A stretch of DNA of 64,000 bases from Bacteroidaceae bacterium (GTDB lineage: Bacteria; Bacteroidota; Bacteroidia; Bacteroidales; Bacteroidaceae): the NCBI GenBank assembly GCA_017525235.1, contig JAFXTC010000053.1, positions 1 through 64,000 on the forward strand, written 5' to 3'. Made by a program: the position numbers and the translations under genes. The notes beneath the pieces were generated by a model. The model had not been told where the DNA came from. It saw nothing but the letters and a program-made list of their open reading frames with translations, and made no database searches. Shown piece by piece: positions 63,552 to 64,000 of the stretch. Every line of letters starts with the position of its first letter. Position 1 is the stretch's first letter.

Positions 63552-64000
63552 GATAGTGGTTTAAGTGTCTTTGTTATTTGGTCAGCATAATTCTCAATGT
63601 CTCCTGCTCCCAATGTGATGAGTACATCAAATCCCCCCTGACGTACAACATCGATAATTTCTTCTTTCTTGCACATTTGTTTTTTCACACCAGGACGTAG
63701 GTTATCGTAGATGAGTGCACTGGTCACACCTGGGATGGGTGCTTCTCTGGCAGGGTAGATATCAACGATGGCGACATCATCCAATAGGGAGAGGGCATCT
63801 GCAAAGTCACGATAAAAATCTCTGGTTCGTGTGTACAGATGAGGTTGGAAGATGACCTTGATTTTCTTTCCTTCATATAGTTGTTTGATACTAAGCAGGC
63901 TCTGGCGTATTTCCTCTGGATGATGTGCGTAGTCACTAAGATATACCATCTTATCAGTCTTCAGGCGGAAGTCGAATCTGCGGTCTACACCACCAAAGGA
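63548..64000 (-). CDS. murC: UDP-N-acetylmuramate-L-alanine ligase, C-terminal part
   Basis: 150 codons; the gene runs off the right edge. The first readable residues SFGGVDRRFDFRLK and VYLSDYAHHPEEIRQSL match the C-terminal Mur ligase domain (DYAHHP motif), then VIFQPHLYTRTRDFYRDFAD and LITLGAGDIEN. It adds L-Ala to UDP-MurNAc in peptidoglycan synthesis. The stop overlaps ftsQ by 4 nt. Confidence 0.95.
   Translation of the reverse strand, partial: SFGGVDRRFDFRLKTDKMVYLSDYAHHPEEIRQSLLSIKQLYEGKKIKVIFQPHLYTRTRDFYRDFADALSLLDDVAIVDIYPAREAPIPGVTSALIYDNLRPGVKKQMCKKEEIIDVVRQGGFDVLITLGAGDIENYADQITKTLKPLS

Overview
The window comes from a Bacteroidales chromosome, most likely a Prevotellaceae member (Prevotella/Segatella-like). 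Evidence seen in the sequence: promoters of the Bacteroidetes type (-7 box TAnnTTTG, often with a -33 TTTG about 20 bp upstream); almost no Shine-Dalgarno sites; and secreted proteins ending in a YNIAGQR...GKKV tail of the kind common in Prevotella. The housekeeping genes (pnp, greA, rimP-nusA-infB, sufBCDS, gpmI, ung, gyrB, rpsT, recO, murC-ftsQ-ftsA-ftsZ) point to a chromosome, not a plasmid or phage. No CRISPR array, prophage or rRNA was seen; there is one tRNA (Glu, TTC).

Layout. 1-4.3 kb: pnp start, a thioredoxin-like lipoprotein, greA with a terminator-like hairpin in its leader, a HIT protein, a GDP-mannose pyrophosphorylase and a GDSL hydrolase. 4.5-9.0 kb: a three-gene extracytoplasmic O-acylation operon (two SGNH proteins and an MBOAT acyltransferase). 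9.2-16.3 kb: an RlpA-like protein, then a four-gene operon encoding an OmpA-type porin, a CHASE2 sensor without an output domain, a small FecR-like secreted protein and a secreted 1204-residue TPR-CHAT (caspase-like) protein. 16.4-26.1 kb: promoter-bearing tandem repeats, secreted proteins of unknown role, Hsp20, a GH92 alpha-mannosidase and three esterase-like proteins. 26.2-33.2 kb: CtpA-type protease, a 37-residue membrane peptide, rimP-nusA-infB and cvpA. 33.2-36.8 kb: a decaying zone with an antitoxin and a toxin stub, palindromic and tandem repeats, a broken secreted-protein gene, a 56-residue peptide and a RAYT-like HUH transposase fused to a DprA-like domain. 36.8-44.2 kb: a six-gene operon that fits a complete L-galactose to 2-keto-3-deoxygluconate route (FucP-type uptake, L-galactose dehydrogenase, lactonase, L-galactonate 5-dehydrogenase, UxaB, UxaA). 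44.4-49.8 kb: suf operon plus rnhB. 49.8-53.1 kb: secreted M60 metallopeptidase between two leucine-rich-repeat modules. 53.2-64 kb: gpmI, ung, DUF3109, ProX-type deacylase, gyrB, rpsT-tRNA-Glu, recO and the end of the division/cell-wall cluster.

The most striking content is repeat biology. (1) Tandem arrays with a strict 7-bp period but many unrelated sequences (TTCAATG, GGTTAGC, TTTAGAC, GTAAAC+1, ATTGAnA, TCATTCT) fill intergenic gaps; some join the stop codon of one operon gene to the start codon of the next, and two lie in frame inside uxaA. (2) GC-rich hairpins (REP-like) sit in frame inside uxaA, uxaB, sufB, sufS and the M60 gene; the uxaA copy is a perfect 35-bp inverted pair resembling a BIME. 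(3) An 18-bp repeat array lies in frame in both the RAYT-like transposase gene and uxaB, 2.3 kb apart, read in different frames. A transposase of the REP-associated class next to coding-sequence palindromes suggests an active or recent REP-mobilising system that tolerates insertion into conserved genes. That link is inference. A second candidate system is the periplasmic CHAT/CHASE2/OmpA operon.
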